DNA of 64,000 nt from CAZLCC01 sp964570845 (GCA_964570845.1 CAZMZB010000001.1:186001-250000); one strand, 5' to 3'; shown: positions 7,507 to 14,845, counted from the first letter of the stretch. The notes: a model not told the origin generated them from the sequence alone. Numbers and translations are program-made.

Positions 7507-8676
7507 TTAAGCATGTACGACAACACCCCTTCCGCGCTTCCCTTGATACTTTCCATCCTCATGTACAGCATCGTATCTATGCCCCCAAAAAGTCGGATCA
7601 AACGGTGTATACAGCTCATGTCCACCCTTGATAATGCCGTCACTGTGTATACCTGAGCGATGCCGATTAATATCCCGACCAACGATAGGCGACTGACGAC
7701 CAACCTCAAGACCTGCATAGTTCATTACTTTATTTGCTACTTCAACAGAAAGGCCAGGGTTAAATTCCCAATATATTGGCACCTCCATATCCGGACTGAA
7801 TTTAAATAAGCCTGCCACCACTGGAAATACGTCAGCATTGCCAGCACGCTCACCAAGCCCGCAAATGGTTGTCTCACATTGTATGCGAATCGTTTTATTA
7901 TGCCGACGTGCATATTCCGCTGCAGCATAAATCAGCATATTCGTATTAGCAACTGCCTGATTAAGATCGTTGTGATTATGGGCTGAAATAGTCGCTTCTG
8001 GATTTATCTGTGTAACCCAATTAATAACTCTGCTGTAGAATTGAAACATCCACTGCGGATCACGCTGCCCTACAGTATCTGGCACATTTACTACATCTGC
8101 ACCTTCTGCTAGTGCTTCTTTTATCACCAGTTCTAAATAATCTGTATTTGTAGTAGATGCCGCTTCTGCAGAAAATTCAACGGTTGCAGTTTGATGATCG
8201 GCGGATAATTTCTTAGCAAATCGTACCGCTTCTTTACCCATAGTCAAAATATTTTCAGGGGTTTTATCAGGAAATCGCCAACGCATATGCTCAGAATCCG
8301 TTGGAATAAATGTATGAATACGCGGCCTCCTTGCTTTATGTACGGCATCCCAAGTAATTTCAATGTCTTCTAACGCAGCTCGTGCAAGTCCGGCAACTAC
8401 AGGGCTGCGTTTTATATTTTCTACAATTCTTCCATTACGCCATTCAGTAACTTCATATTCAATTTGACCGACTGTCCCAGCAACATCCCGCACCTCCTCT
8501 GCATCACTCAGGGTAGCTGGAAAGCCTGCCTCAATTACCCCAATTCCAAGTCGCGCAATATGGTGGGCAATCTCAGCTTTTTTGCCATCTGAAAATTGAT
8601 TGCTCTCTGGTAATGATTGTGCACCATCTCTTTCAGTTGTATCAAAAACAGTTACTTCAACCAACGGTTCACTCAT
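7507..8676 (-). CDS. leuA: 2-isopropylmalate synthase-like enzyme lacking the regulatory domain
   Basis: A 389-aa HMGL-like TIM-barrel acyltransferase. FDTTERDGAQSLP holds the metal-binding Asp and catalytic Arg, FSAEAASTTNTDYL matches the substrate loop, SAHNHNDLNQAVANT holds the metal-binding HxH, and CGLGERAGNA and RHRSGIHSDGI are family signatures. LeuA condenses acetyl-CoA with 2-oxoisovalerate, the first leucine-specific step. The usual C-terminal allosteric LeuA dimer domain (about 130 aa) is absent. The start MSEPLVEV follows an AGGAG site; an upstream leader contains a Leu-rich peptide and terminator (8705-8848), which supports a leucine role over homocitrate or citramalate synthase. 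No leuB, leuC or leuD lies in the window. Confidence 0.85.
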   Translation of the reverse strand: MSEPLVEVTVFDTTERDGAQSLPESNQFSDGKKAEIAHHIARLGIGVIEAGFPATLSDAEEVRDVAGTVGQIEYEVTEWRNGRIVENIKRSPVVAGLARAALEDIEITWDAVHKARRPRIHTFIPTDSEHMRWRFPDKTPENILTMGKEAVRFAKKLSADHQTATVEFSAEAASTTNTDYLELVIKEALAEGADVVNVPDTVGQRDPQWMFQFYSRVINWVTQINPEATISAHNHNDLNQAVANTNMLIYAAAEYARRHNKTIRIQCETTICGLGERAGNADVFPVVAGLFKFSPDMEVPIYWEFNPGLSVEVANKVMNYAGLEVGRQSPIVGRDINRHRSGIHSDGIIKGGHELYTPFDPTFWGHRYDAVHEDGKYQGKRGRGVVVHA

Positions 8677-8704
8677 ATATATTCTCCTCAAAAATTACAT
8701 ATTA

Positions 8705-8750
8705 AAATCAGGCTTCGTTGAAGCCTGATTTAATTCGATCCTGGCTGTGC
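8705..8750 (-). terminator. Intrinsic terminator and pairing arm of the leuA attenuator
   Basis: A 12-bp perfect stem (arms 8720-8731 and 8705-8716, loop AAC) is followed on the minus strand by TTTTAAT, 30 bases before the leuA start. The first arm can instead pair with GGAGCCTGA (8769-8777) of the leader, 9 bp with one G-U, which would abolish the terminator. The segment 8743-8750 is the partner of 8789-8796 (GGCTGTGC with GCACAGCC, 8 bp). The mutually exclusive helices are seen directly; their regulation is inferred. Confidence 0.85.
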
Positions 8751-8761
8751 GGAAAACGCGT

Positions 8762-8845
8762 TTAGCGCTCAGGCTCCAACCATGTGAAGCACAGCCGAGA
8801 AAGGCTGAGGAGAAGTCCTAAACTATGTTTCCGATCTAATATCAT
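8762..8845 (-). CDS. leuL: Leucine-rich leader peptide (leuL-like)
   Basis: A 27-codon ORF, ATG to TAA, starting MILDRKHS, then LGLLLSLSRL, and ending LEPER. Eight of 27 residues are Leu, five of them within eight codons (9-15), using TTA, CTT, CTC, CTC and CTT. It begins 9 nt after a perfect TATAAT (8855-8860) and ends inside the antiterminator arm, exactly the geometry of amino-acid attenuators such as the enterobacterial leuABCD leader. A ribosome stalled on the Leu run would leave 8769-8777 free to capture the terminator arm; one reaching the stop codon would cover it. No homology search was done. Confidence 0.85.
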   Translation of the reverse strand: MILDRKHSLGLLLSLSRLCFTWLEPER

Positions 8846-8854
8846 ATATGTCTC

Positions 8855-8882
8855 ATTATAGCTTATAGTAACTATTCCACAA
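8855..8882 (-). promoter_or_regulatory. Promoter of the leuA leader
   Basis: On the minus strand TTGTGG (8877-8882) and TATAAT (8855-8860) are separated by 16 bases. Transcription would start close to the ATG of the leader peptide at 8845. The promoter sits just after the stop of the 170-aa gene ending at 8899. Confidence 0.75.
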
Positions 8883-8898
8883 TATTATAGTGAAATAA

Positions 8899-9411
8899 TT
8901 ACCAAGGACGATATTCTGTTTCTGTGCCAGTTATGATTTCTTGGCTACCGTAGGTAAAAGCATGTCTATTCCAAAAGGACACACTGTCGCTAGTAGCATT
9001 AGTCGATTGCGGGAATGGCTCATCATTCTCTTCATCAAAAACTCCGATCCACGCACTCGATAAAAGGTAGTCATTATTTGTCTGGCGAACTAGATGCATT
9101 GCCACAGTAGAGCAAGCATCCCCTTTGCGGTTCTTCGCAAAAGGTACAAGACCATCATCTTCCCTATTTTTCCTAACTCCGTACACTAATCTGTCATTTT
9201 CATTCGTTTCAACAACATCACAGACACCAATTGTGCGACCCATATCCACATGAGTTTTTATCTCGTCACCTTCTAAACTCATTCGAGAAATGGCTTCTAT
9301 GAGAAGCCTCTTTAATTGAGGAGTGTCATCGATATGAGTAGCAGCATGCGAATCCACGGGGTCATAGACGACTCGTATTTCATTCTTGGATTTTGCAAGT
9401 AGCTCATTCAT
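8899..9411 (-). CDS. Uncharacterised soluble protein, 170 aa
   Basis: A 170-aa acidic protein with no transmembrane segment. Recognisable stretches are DSHAATHIDDTPQLKRLL, THVDMGRTIGVCDVV, YGVRKNREDDGLVPF and the C-terminal FTYGSQEIITGTETEYRPW. The pattern looks like a conserved lineage-specific family, but I do not know a function. The ATG lies 6 nt after TATCAT (9418-9423), so it is probably leaderless; that promoter overlaps a strong terminator hairpin. It may be the last host gene or the first gene of the integrative element; sequence alone does not say. Confidence 0.7.
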   Translation of the reverse strand: MNELLAKSKNEIRVVYDPVDSHAATHIDDTPQLKRLLIEAISRMSLEGDEIKTHVDMGRTIGVCDVVETNENDRLVYGVRKNREDDGLVPFAKNRKGDACSTVAMHLVRQTNNDYLLSSAWIGVFDEENDEPFPQSTNATSDSVSFWNRHAFTYGSQEIITGTETEYRPW

Positions 9412-9420
9412 TATTTAATG

Positions 9421-9456
9421 ATAACAAAAAGAGCCGTTGTCTGCTCTTTTTGTTAT
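9421..9456. terminator. Strong bidirectional intrinsic terminator
   Basis: A perfect 14-bp inverted repeat (9421-9434 and 9443-9456) encloses an 8-base loop, with A and T runs built into the arms so that it works in either direction. On the minus strand it would end the restriction-modification transcript; it lies only 10 bases before the ATG at 9411. Confidence 0.8.
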
Positions 9457-9649
9457 ACTTGCAAAAATTGCGATTGTGGAGGTCCAGCAAGGAAAGAGTT
9501 TATATATTTTTATTGAGGAACTGATGAGGCTGAGAGAGCTACTGGATACTCAATATCAACAGCACAGATTGGAGAAACACTAGAAGGATAGTTTACTCCC
9601 TGTAGTATTTATAGTGCCTAGGAGGCTTATTCTAGAAACTAGCCATTAG
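9457..9649. other. Intergenic stretch without a recognised gene
   Basis: About 190 bases between the terminator at 9421-9456 and the 76-aa ORF. Only very short random-looking ORFs are present on either strand and no tRNA-like or repeat structure was seen. Confidence 0.5.
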
Positions 9650-9880
9650 CTATGTTGGGTCCTCTTTTGAAAGCTGCATGATTGAATCGATATTCTCTTT
9701 TATGATTTCATCAAAACCTAGCTTTGGATTCGCATAACTATATCTATCTATTATATTTATAGTTGTGTCGCTAGGCTTAACTCCATAATTTTTAAGTGCT
9801 TCACGTATTTCTTTTCGACGCTCAAATCTAACGCCTGCTTTCTTCTGGTGCTCTTCACGCCCCTCGTCCTTCTTGTTCAC
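9650..9880 (-). CDS. Small charged protein downstream of the methyltransferase
   Basis: A 76-aa hydrophilic ORF with a highly charged N-terminus (NKKDEGREEHQKKAGVRFERRKEIREAL) and a C-terminal part LGFDEIIKENIDSIMQLSKEDPT. The start codon would be GTG and no clear ribosome site is seen. It lies 27 bases downstream of the methyltransferase stop on the same strand, so it is probably co-transcribed with the restriction-modification genes. No family recognised; a controller or accessory role is only a guess. Confidence 0.45.
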   Translation of the reverse strand: MNKKDEGREEHQKKAGVRFERRKEIREALKNYGVKPSDTTINIIDRYSYANPKLGFDEIIKENIDSIMQLSKEDPT

Positions 9881-9907
9881 ATCACTTATCGCTTAACTAG
9901 GTTAGAT

Positions 9908-10900
9908 TTATCCGAGTTCAAGTGTAGCATTCATACCTATAGGTTTAAATTCAACTACCCTATCTAATGGGGCAGGGTCCAAAGCTGGGTTTAAATACGA
10001 CGATAACTGTAGTGCGACTGATCGAATTGCAGGCACTGCGACAGCATTACCAAACTGCTTATACGCTTGGTTATCGCTGACTACAATCTTGAATGATTCT
10101 GGGAATCCCTGCAGGCGTGCTGCTTCTCGCGGAGTAAGTTTTCGAGGATTTTTACCTTTCTGCTCAATTAAGATTTCCGAACCATCCTTATAGTAGCGGG
10201 CAGACATTGTACTAGTGTAGGGTGAATCTGCATTAAAGAGTGAGTACCCAAAACCATTCCCCTTAGCTTTATGTTGCTCTTTTCTTCGTTGAGCTCCAGC
10301 CCAAAGTCGATCAGATATCGTATATTTATCATCGACGTTATCCTCGAGGATATCACCGACTTTAACTGGACTCATCGGAGGGTCTGCGAAGTCAAAGTCA
10401 ATATCATCTCGTAATGCCACTATAAAAATCCTCTGTCTATTTTGAGGTACCCCAAAATCTTTAGCGTTATGAACTTTATAGTGCACTGTATAACCTAGCT
10501 CTTCTCTTAAAACATTCAGTATAGTTTTAAAAGTATTACCTTTATCATGACCGACTAAGCCTTTGACATTTTCAAGAAACAAAACTTTAGGCCTATGTAT
10601 TTCTGCTATTTTGGCAATATTAAAAAAGAGGTTTCCTCGCTCGTCTTCAAATCCCTTCTTTAGCCCAGCATGTGAAAATGGCTGGCATGGAAATCCTGCA
10701 AGTAATACATCAAAACTAGGGATGTTCTCGGGTTCAATCTTCGTAATATCACCGTGAGGCATTTCTCCAAAATTTTCTGCATACGTTTGTTTAGCAAACT
10801 TATCCCATTCTGACGTAAAGACACATTTTCCGCCAATCTCTTCAAACGGAATTCTAATTCCCCCGATACCTGCAAATAAGTCTATGAACTTAAATGACAT
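9908..10900 (-). CDS. DNA (cytosine-5) methyltransferase, type II
   Basis: A 330-aa m5C methyltransferase. Motif I is FIDLFAGIGGIRIPFEEIGG (SAM binding), motif IV is LLAGFPCQPFSHAGL with the catalytic Cys, motif VI is FLENVKGL, motif VIII is NRQRIFIVALR, and motifs IX-X are LTPREAARLQGFPESFKIV and AYKQFGNAVAVPAI. The target-recognition region lies between VIII and IX (about residues 175-245) and is short. ATG at 10900 is preceded by GGAGGGG, which decides the start over the ATG four codons upstream. It modifies DNA to protect it from the restriction enzyme encoded just upstream on the same strand. Confidence 0.95.
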   Translation of the reverse strand: MSFKFIDLFAGIGGIRIPFEEIGGKCVFTSEWDKFAKQTYAENFGEMPHGDITKIEPENIPSFDVLLAGFPCQPFSHAGLKKGFEDERGNLFFNIAKIAEIHRPKVLFLENVKGLVGHDKGNTFKTILNVLREELGYTVHYKVHNAKDFGVPQNRQRIFIVALRDDIDFDFADPPMSPVKVGDILEDNVDDKYTISDRLWAGAQRRKEQHKAKGNGFGYSLFNADSPYTSTMSARYYKDGSEILIEQKGKNPRKLTPREAARLQGFPESFKIVVSDNQAYKQFGNAVAVPAIRSVALQLSSYLNPALDPAPLDRVVEFKPIGMNATLELG

Positions 10901-10935
10901 ACTCCCCTCCATTTTCGTTTTTATTAATCATAACC

Positions 10936-10964
10936 ATTATAACACTATTGCCCCGGGGGTAAAT
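10936..10964 (-). promoter_or_regulatory. Methyltransferase promoter with a CCCCGGGG spacer palindrome
   Basis: On the minus strand ATTTAC (10959-10964) and TATAAT (10936-10941) are 17 bases apart. The spacer starts with CCCCCGGGG (10951-10959), a GC-only palindrome in an otherwise AT-rich gap. It contains overlapping CCNGG sites (CCCGG and CCGGG), the type of site cut by LlaMI/ScrFI-like enzymes, so methylation there could adjust promoter strength. Confidence 0.55.
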
Positions 10965-10981
10965 AATATTATCTAGTATAC

Positions 10982-11770
10982 TTAGTAATATCTTGCTGTA
11001 ACCAGATTATCCCAGAAAGAATTATTCGCTCTCCATTGTGAATAATTTCTCCCATTCGTTTGATACATGCCAGAGTCAAAGAAGACATCTCCAGCTCGTA
11101 CTGATTCAATCCATTTATCAAACGTTATTGGATCACCAAAGGCAATCGATCTATAAATGCCACCTGCATCCTTCTCGCACTTGAACCAACCCTTATCATT
11201 AAACTTTGACTCTACTCTTTTTTTCAAGGTTTTTGCATCCCATCGCGCTAGTGTCAATCCTTCTTCCTGCAATTCCGAAGGTACAATTCGAGGCTTATTA
11301 GGTCTCTTATCTTTAGAGTATGAGTAGAGGGCTTCAATATTATTATCTTCGTCCACTATAAGCTTTTGACCAAACTGATTCCATTTTCCAATCTGCGGAA
11401 CTGGTTCACCAGACCATGAAAACCTTCCGTTCTTCTTTGCATTTGGCTTACCGAATACCTGCATAAACTCATCGCGCGTAATAGAGTAGTTATTGTCTTT
11501 AAAAATGTAGTAGTTAGCTGACCAATCCCCAAATGTAGTCTTCGATGTAGTTCCATTCTTCATTTCATATCCAAAAATATCAGGTGCATTACTCGCATTA
11601 GGAGAAACGCCCATTGCAGCCTCTAACCAATGGCCATCTTTTCCAGAATGCTTTACATTTGCTAACGCACTATCAGCCTTCTTCCCCAAAACCTTATCCC
11701 TAAAAAGTTCAACGATAGCCCTTCTATCTTCAGGTATTGCTACAATGGGCTGCGTATTATTGTCATCCAT
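10982..11770 (-). CDS. Type II restriction endonuclease, LlaMI/MutH-like
   Basis: A 262-aa protein. The catalytic region is GHWLEAAMG, then ...NAPDIFGYEMKNGTTSKTTFGDWSA, which gives the acidic residue, Asp and Glu-x-Lys arrangement of the MutH/Sau3AI branch of PD-(D/E)xK nucleases. Further stretches (FGKPNAKKNGRFSWSGEPVP, FDSGMYQTNGRNYSQWRANN) look like the LlaMI family that cuts CCNGG; this is recollection of the family, not a search result. It is encoded upstream of the cognate C5 methyltransferase, separated by 81 bases with a methyltransferase promoter. The start MDDNNTQP is preferred to a longer ORF with an unlikely hydrophobic N-terminus. Confidence 0.8.
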   Translation of the reverse strand: MDDNNTQPIVAIPEDRRAIVELFRDKVLGKKADSALANVKHSGKDGHWLEAAMGVSPNASNAPDIFGYEMKNGTTSKTTFGDWSANYYIFKDNNYSITRDEFMQVFGKPNAKKNGRFSWSGEPVPQIGKWNQFGQKLIVDEDNNIEALYSYSKDKRPNKPRIVPSELQEEGLTLARWDAKTLKKRVESKFNDKGWFKCEKDAGGIYRSIAFGDPITFDKWIESVRAGDVFFDSGMYQTNGRNYSQWRANNSFWDNLVTARYY

Positions 11771-12002
11771 ATATGTGAATATTATTTCATAATCACAGTA
11801 AGTTTGGAAGTACAAACAACCAATAGATGCTCCTTTATCATCAGCTAATCCTTGGCTAAATAAAAAAGCTTAAATCTCCGCTACACAAAACCTTGATAAA
11901 CTGGAGTGTAATATATTTTTACTTATGATTGTTATAGAATTATAGATAGCAGAGATGGAGTGGGCCAGTTTTGTTTACAATAATTAAGAGATAGGCTACT
12001 AA
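11771..12002. promoter_or_regulatory. Divergent intergenic region between the restriction enzyme and OLD genes
   Basis: About 230 bases between two divergent genes. A TACAAT box (near 11978) with upstream TTTGTT precedes the OLD gene by about 20 bases. No clear promoter, operator repeat or small gene was identified for the restriction enzyme side. Confidence 0.35.
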
Positions 12003-13883
12003 ATGAAAATCGTTGGCGCAATAATTGAAAACTTTAGAAGTATAGAGAGTCTTACAATAGACTTAACTCCAGAGGGCGATTGTAGCGCCAGAGTTTTAAC
12101 CGGAATTAATGAGTCTGGCAAAAGTAATATACTTAAAGCCCTTGCTCTTCTATCTAGCGAGAATAAACTCACCTATTCTAAAGATGTAAACAAAAAAGCA
12201 AAGAGTGAAAAAAAAGACATAGAAGTCAGATATGAGCTTGACTCAAGTGCGGCATCCATCCTACTAGACCATCTTGAATCAAAAGGAGTTGCTAAAGAGA
12301 TAATCGATAACATCGATATCAACTATATTGAACGAGTTGTTTCATTTGACTCTTCGTCAGCACGCAATGACTATTTTCTCATATACCTAGAAGATGCCCC
12401 TGACCTACCTGATTATTCACACTCTGAAACTAAGGGGTTCATTAAGACTGATGATACTTCATCGGAAGAGTCGGAGCCTAGTGCTTTAACTCCAGCAACA
12501 CCTCAACTTGAAAAAGATAAAGCTCTTGAGGAAAAGAAGGATTGGGAAGAGGTTTTAGAAGATGTGTATGCCCACGATGCTTTAGAGGCGAGTATACCAA
12601 GAGTTATATTTTGGTCATACAAAGATAAGTATCTTATTAATAAGGAGATTAATCTAACAAATTTTTCAGCTAATCCTGCAACCGTATCTAAGCCACTTCA
12701 TAATGTATTCAATCTCGCAAAATACACTGACGCTCAAATACCAGCAGTAATTAATGATGCACTTGAGGATGGCTCCCAAATGGGAGAGCTTGCAGATAAA
12801 TTAGAGACAACCGTAACAGAATATCTCGAGGATGTCTGGCCAGAGCATCGAGTTAGCATCAAGGTGCTCACTGCAAACCCTACAATATCGTTTCATGTGG
12901 TAGAAAAAGATGTTCCTGCTGGAGGTAGGTATGAGGTAGCTGAACGAAGTGACGGATTTAAGCATTTCTTTGCAATCTTACTTAACTTAGCTGCAGAGAA
13001 TTCTACCTCTCAGCTAAAAGACTGTTTAGTGCTCCTTGACGAGCCTGAAGTGCATTTACACCCATCAGGCGCTAAGTACTTGCGAGATCAGCTTCTAAAG
13101 ATAGCTGGGCTTAACACTCTCGTTTATAGTACCCATTCTATATTCATGATTGACAGATCTTGTCTCGATAGACACTATAAGGTGCATAAAGAAGATGAGA
13201 CCACCCAAATACTTAAGATTGATAGCTCAAACCCATTCAAAGAAGAGTTAGTATACGAGGCACTTGGTACGAGTGTTCTAGACCTTATAAGCGAACATAA
13301 CGTTCTTTTTGAAGGGTTAACAGATAAAAAGCTGTTTGAAGCATTTACTCATAAGTATCGTTCTGAAATTAAACCCCTTGATATCACGACAATGAGCGTT
13401 GATGGCGAGACTCACTTTGATAAGTATTGTAAGTTTTTTAACAAAAAGAATATTAAAGGCTATATTATAGCTGACTCTGACAAGGACGGCGTAAGTGCAC
13501 AAAAGAGAATATTAGCTAATAATTCACCTGAGTATAACGAGCGAAATACTTTTACCATAAATGATATTTTTAACACCAAAAAGAAATCATGCCTCGAAGA
13601 CTTAATTCCAAGCGCTGTTCTTGAAGCATGCATAAATGATTATTCTGGCATTACTATCGTACTTGAGGAATCAAAAACTTTTGCAGAACAAATTGCCGAA
13701 TACAATAGTAAGAATGCTAAAAAAATTGATATTAATGGGCTGAAGATGTTTATCTGCGATTTTGTGTGTGATGATATCTCTAAACGCACAATGACTAAAG
13801 AAAAAACTAAGCAAAAATACCCAGAATATCATGAGTTCTTAGTAAATCTTCATCAGAAGCTTAAAACTGCAAACACAGCTTAG
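12003..13883 (+). CDS. OLD-family ATPase/TOPRIM endonuclease
   Basis: A 626-aa protein. The N-terminal SMC-like ATPase starts MKIVGAIIENFRSI, has Walker A TGINESGKSNILKAL (about residues 33-47), a charged insert at about 150-185, Walker B KDCLVLLDEPEVHLHPSG (about 340-357) and the H-loop STHSIFMID. The C-terminal TOPRIM domain begins VLFEGLTDKKLFEAF (catalytic Glu) and continues GYIIADSDKDG (Asp-x-Asp). OLD proteins are ATP-regulated nucleases in phage exclusion; GajA of Gabija belongs here. No UvrD-like GajB gene adjoins, so it resembles a class 1, stand-alone OLD. It overlaps the convergent small ORF by 4 bp. Confidence 0.9.
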   Translation: MKIVGAIIENFRSIESLTIDLTPEGDCSARVLTGINESGKSNILKALALLSSENKLTYSKDVNKKAKSEKKDIEVRYELDSSAASILLDHLESKGVAKEIIDNIDINYIERVVSFDSSSARNDYFLIYLEDAPDLPDYSHSETKGFIKTDDTSSEESEPSALTPATPQLEKDKALEEKKDWEEVLEDVYAHDALEASIPRVIFWSYKDKYLINKEINLTNFSANPATVSKPLHNVFNLAKYTDAQIPAVINDALEDGSQMGELADKLETTVTEYLEDVWPEHRVSIKVLTANPTISFHVVEKDVPAGGRYEVAERSDGFKHFFAILLNLAAENSTSQLKDCLVLLDEPEVHLHPSGAKYLRDQLLKIAGLNTLVYSTHSIFMIDRSCLDRHYKVHKEDETTQILKIDSSNPFKEELVYEALGTSVLDLISEHNVLFEGLTDKKLFEAFTHKYRSEIKPLDITTMSVDGETHFDKYCKFFNKKNIKGYIIADSDKDGVSAQKRILANNSPEYNERNTFTINDIFNTKKKSCLEDLIPSAVLEACINDYSGITIVLEESKTFAEQIAEYNSKNAKKIDINGLKMFICDFVCDDISKRTMTKEKTKQKYPEYHEFLVNLHQKLKTANTA

Positions 13884-14065
13884 CAGGGGTCTGCTCGTTT
13901 TTCCATTTCTTGCTTAATATAATACTCAGCAATACCATGAAGCAGCATCACCACTTCCGCCACTCGTTCGTCTGTCAGTTCATCAGATATCTCTTTACCA
14001 AGTAGCTTACGGGCTTCTTTGACGGATATTATTGGTTTTGTGGTAGTTCTATCTATTTTGGTCAT
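13880..14065 (-). CDS. Small soluble protein, third gene of a membrane operon
   Basis: A 61-aa protein: MTKIDRTTTKPIISVKEARKLLG, then KEISDELTDERVAEVVMLLHGIAEYYIKQEM. It is predicted mostly helical with no membrane segment. The pattern resembles short accessory proteins seen beside plasmid or mobile genes in CPR, but no family is recognised. The start lies 17 bp inside the upstream TM2-domain gene, suggesting translational coupling. It converges on the OLD gene with a 4-bp overlap. Confidence 0.6.
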   Translation of the reverse strand: MTKIDRTTTKPIISVKEARKLLGKEISDELTDERVAEVVMLLHGIAEYYIKQEMEKRADPC

Positions 14066-14273
14066 TGCGAATATTCGAATTCATAAAACCACGCTTTGCC
14101 ATAGCTTCATCGAAGCGTTTATCCATATAGAGAAGATCTGGCCATATACCTAGTGTGAAGTAGTTAAAGGTGATTAATCTTCCAAAGGATACTTTCTCTC
14201 CAAGATAAAAGCGGTTAATTGGCAAGAACCAGCTGCATACAGTGAGTATTTTGTAAGTATTACGATCTTTCAT
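14049..14273 (-). CDS. TM2-domain membrane protein
   Basis: A 74-aa protein with two hydrophobic segments (ILTVCSWFLPINRFYLGE and LITFNYFTLGIWPDLLYMDKRF) joined by the TM2-type motif RFYLGEK...G...T...GIWPDLL. TM2 proteins are small membrane proteins of largely unknown role. It starts 2 bases after the stop of the anchored-domain gene, with GAGGAG ahead of the ATG, so the two are co-translated. It probably acts in the membrane with the product of its upstream neighbour. Confidence 0.7.
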   Translation of the reverse strand: MKDRNTYKILTVCSWFLPINRFYLGEKVSFGRLITFNYFTLGIWPDLLYMDKRFDEAMAKRGFMNSNIRNDQNR

Positions 14274-14275
14274 GG

Positions 14276-14764
14276 TTATTTCTGCTCCTCTACAGTGATT
14301 ACATAGTCTCTAACTGATGATGAGTTGATAAATAGGTAGTAATTGCCTGCTGGCTTTTGCATAATCTTCTCGTCGCTCTGAGTACCGATTGTCGTGATGT
14401 CTTGAACGGCAATGTTCTGCTCTCCCTGAGCATTGCGGGTTGTTGTCCAGCCTTCTGGCAATAGGTAAATAAAAGCTGTTCCGCTATCTGAAACTGTGTT
14501 TACTGTGTATTTCACACGGATGTTACCGCCGCTGAGCGCAAAGACTTCTCCGCTTTTTTCTTTGTTATCTCCAGTGAGTTCGGATACCTTCACCCACTTT
14601 TTAGGTTCTGCTACTTCTTTAGCTTTCTCTTCTCCACTATTTGCTGTTTCTTCGGTTGGTGTTTCAGAACCTATGACATTGCCGATGAATGCTAGTGCTA
14701 AAACGATAATGACCCATATCCACCACTTCTTGTACCATGCTTTTTTACTATTGTGTTTATCCAT
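14276..14764 (-). CDS. Membrane-anchored extracytoplasmic domain protein
   Basis: A 162-aa protein with a short basic N-terminus (MDKHNSKKAWYKK), one transmembrane helix (WWIWVIIVLALAFIGNVIG), a charged linker, and an external domain of about 105 residues rich in beta-strand patterns (VKVSELTGDNKEKSG...IRVKYTVNT...GTAFIYLLPEG...GNYYLFINSS...DYVITVEEQK). The family is unknown to me. The start at 14764 follows AAGGAGG; that ribosome site and the AT of the start codon lie in a 12-bp hairpin (14763-14815), so translation is probably gated. First gene of a three-gene operon with a long structured leader. Confidence 0.75.
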   Translation of the reverse strand: MDKHNSKKAWYKKWWIWVIIVLALAFIGNVIGSETPTEETANSGEEKAKEVAEPKKWVKVSELTGDNKEKSGEVFALSGGNIRVKYTVNTVSDSGTAFIYLLPEGWTTTRNAQGEQNIAVQDITTIGTQSDEKIMQKPAGNYYLFINSSSVRDYVITVEEQK

Positions 14765-14815
14765 TTTGGAGCCCTCCTTAGACTCGTTTGATTTATTTAT
14801 ACGGGTCTCCAAAAT
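14763..14815 (-). promoter_or_regulatory. Hairpin that masks the ribosome site of the 162-aa gene
   Basis: ATTTTGGAG (14807-14815, minus strand) pairs perfectly with CTCCAAAAT (14763-14771), extended by CCC with GGG across one bulged A. The 12-bp stem covers part of the AAGGAGGG ribosome site and the first two bases of the ATG, leaving a 28-base AT-rich loop. Confidence 0.7.
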
Positions 14816-14823
14816 TAAAAGAG

Positions 14824-14845
14824 GACGGCCCGCAATCAGGTCGTC
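14824..14845 (-). terminator. Conditional terminator in the second leader
   Basis: On the minus strand GACGACC and GGGCCGTC form a stem with one A-C mismatch, followed by CTCTTTTAATTTT. Its first three bases (14843-14845) are also the end of the 13-bp leader stem, so the two structures compete at their junction. Confidence 0.6.

Noticed and set aside
8701..8830. SRP RNA, T-box or known riboswitch upstream of leuA
   Set aside because: No SRP tetraloop region, no T-box sequence and no known aptamer core; the Leu-rich ORF and competing hairpins explain the region better.
9522..9581. 19-codon plus-strand ORF in the gap after the terminator
   Set aside because: Very short, no promoter at the usual distance and no coupling to a neighbour.
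12003..13883. A Gabija system
   Set aside because: Only a GajA-like OLD protein is present; no UvrD/GajB helicase lies on either side.
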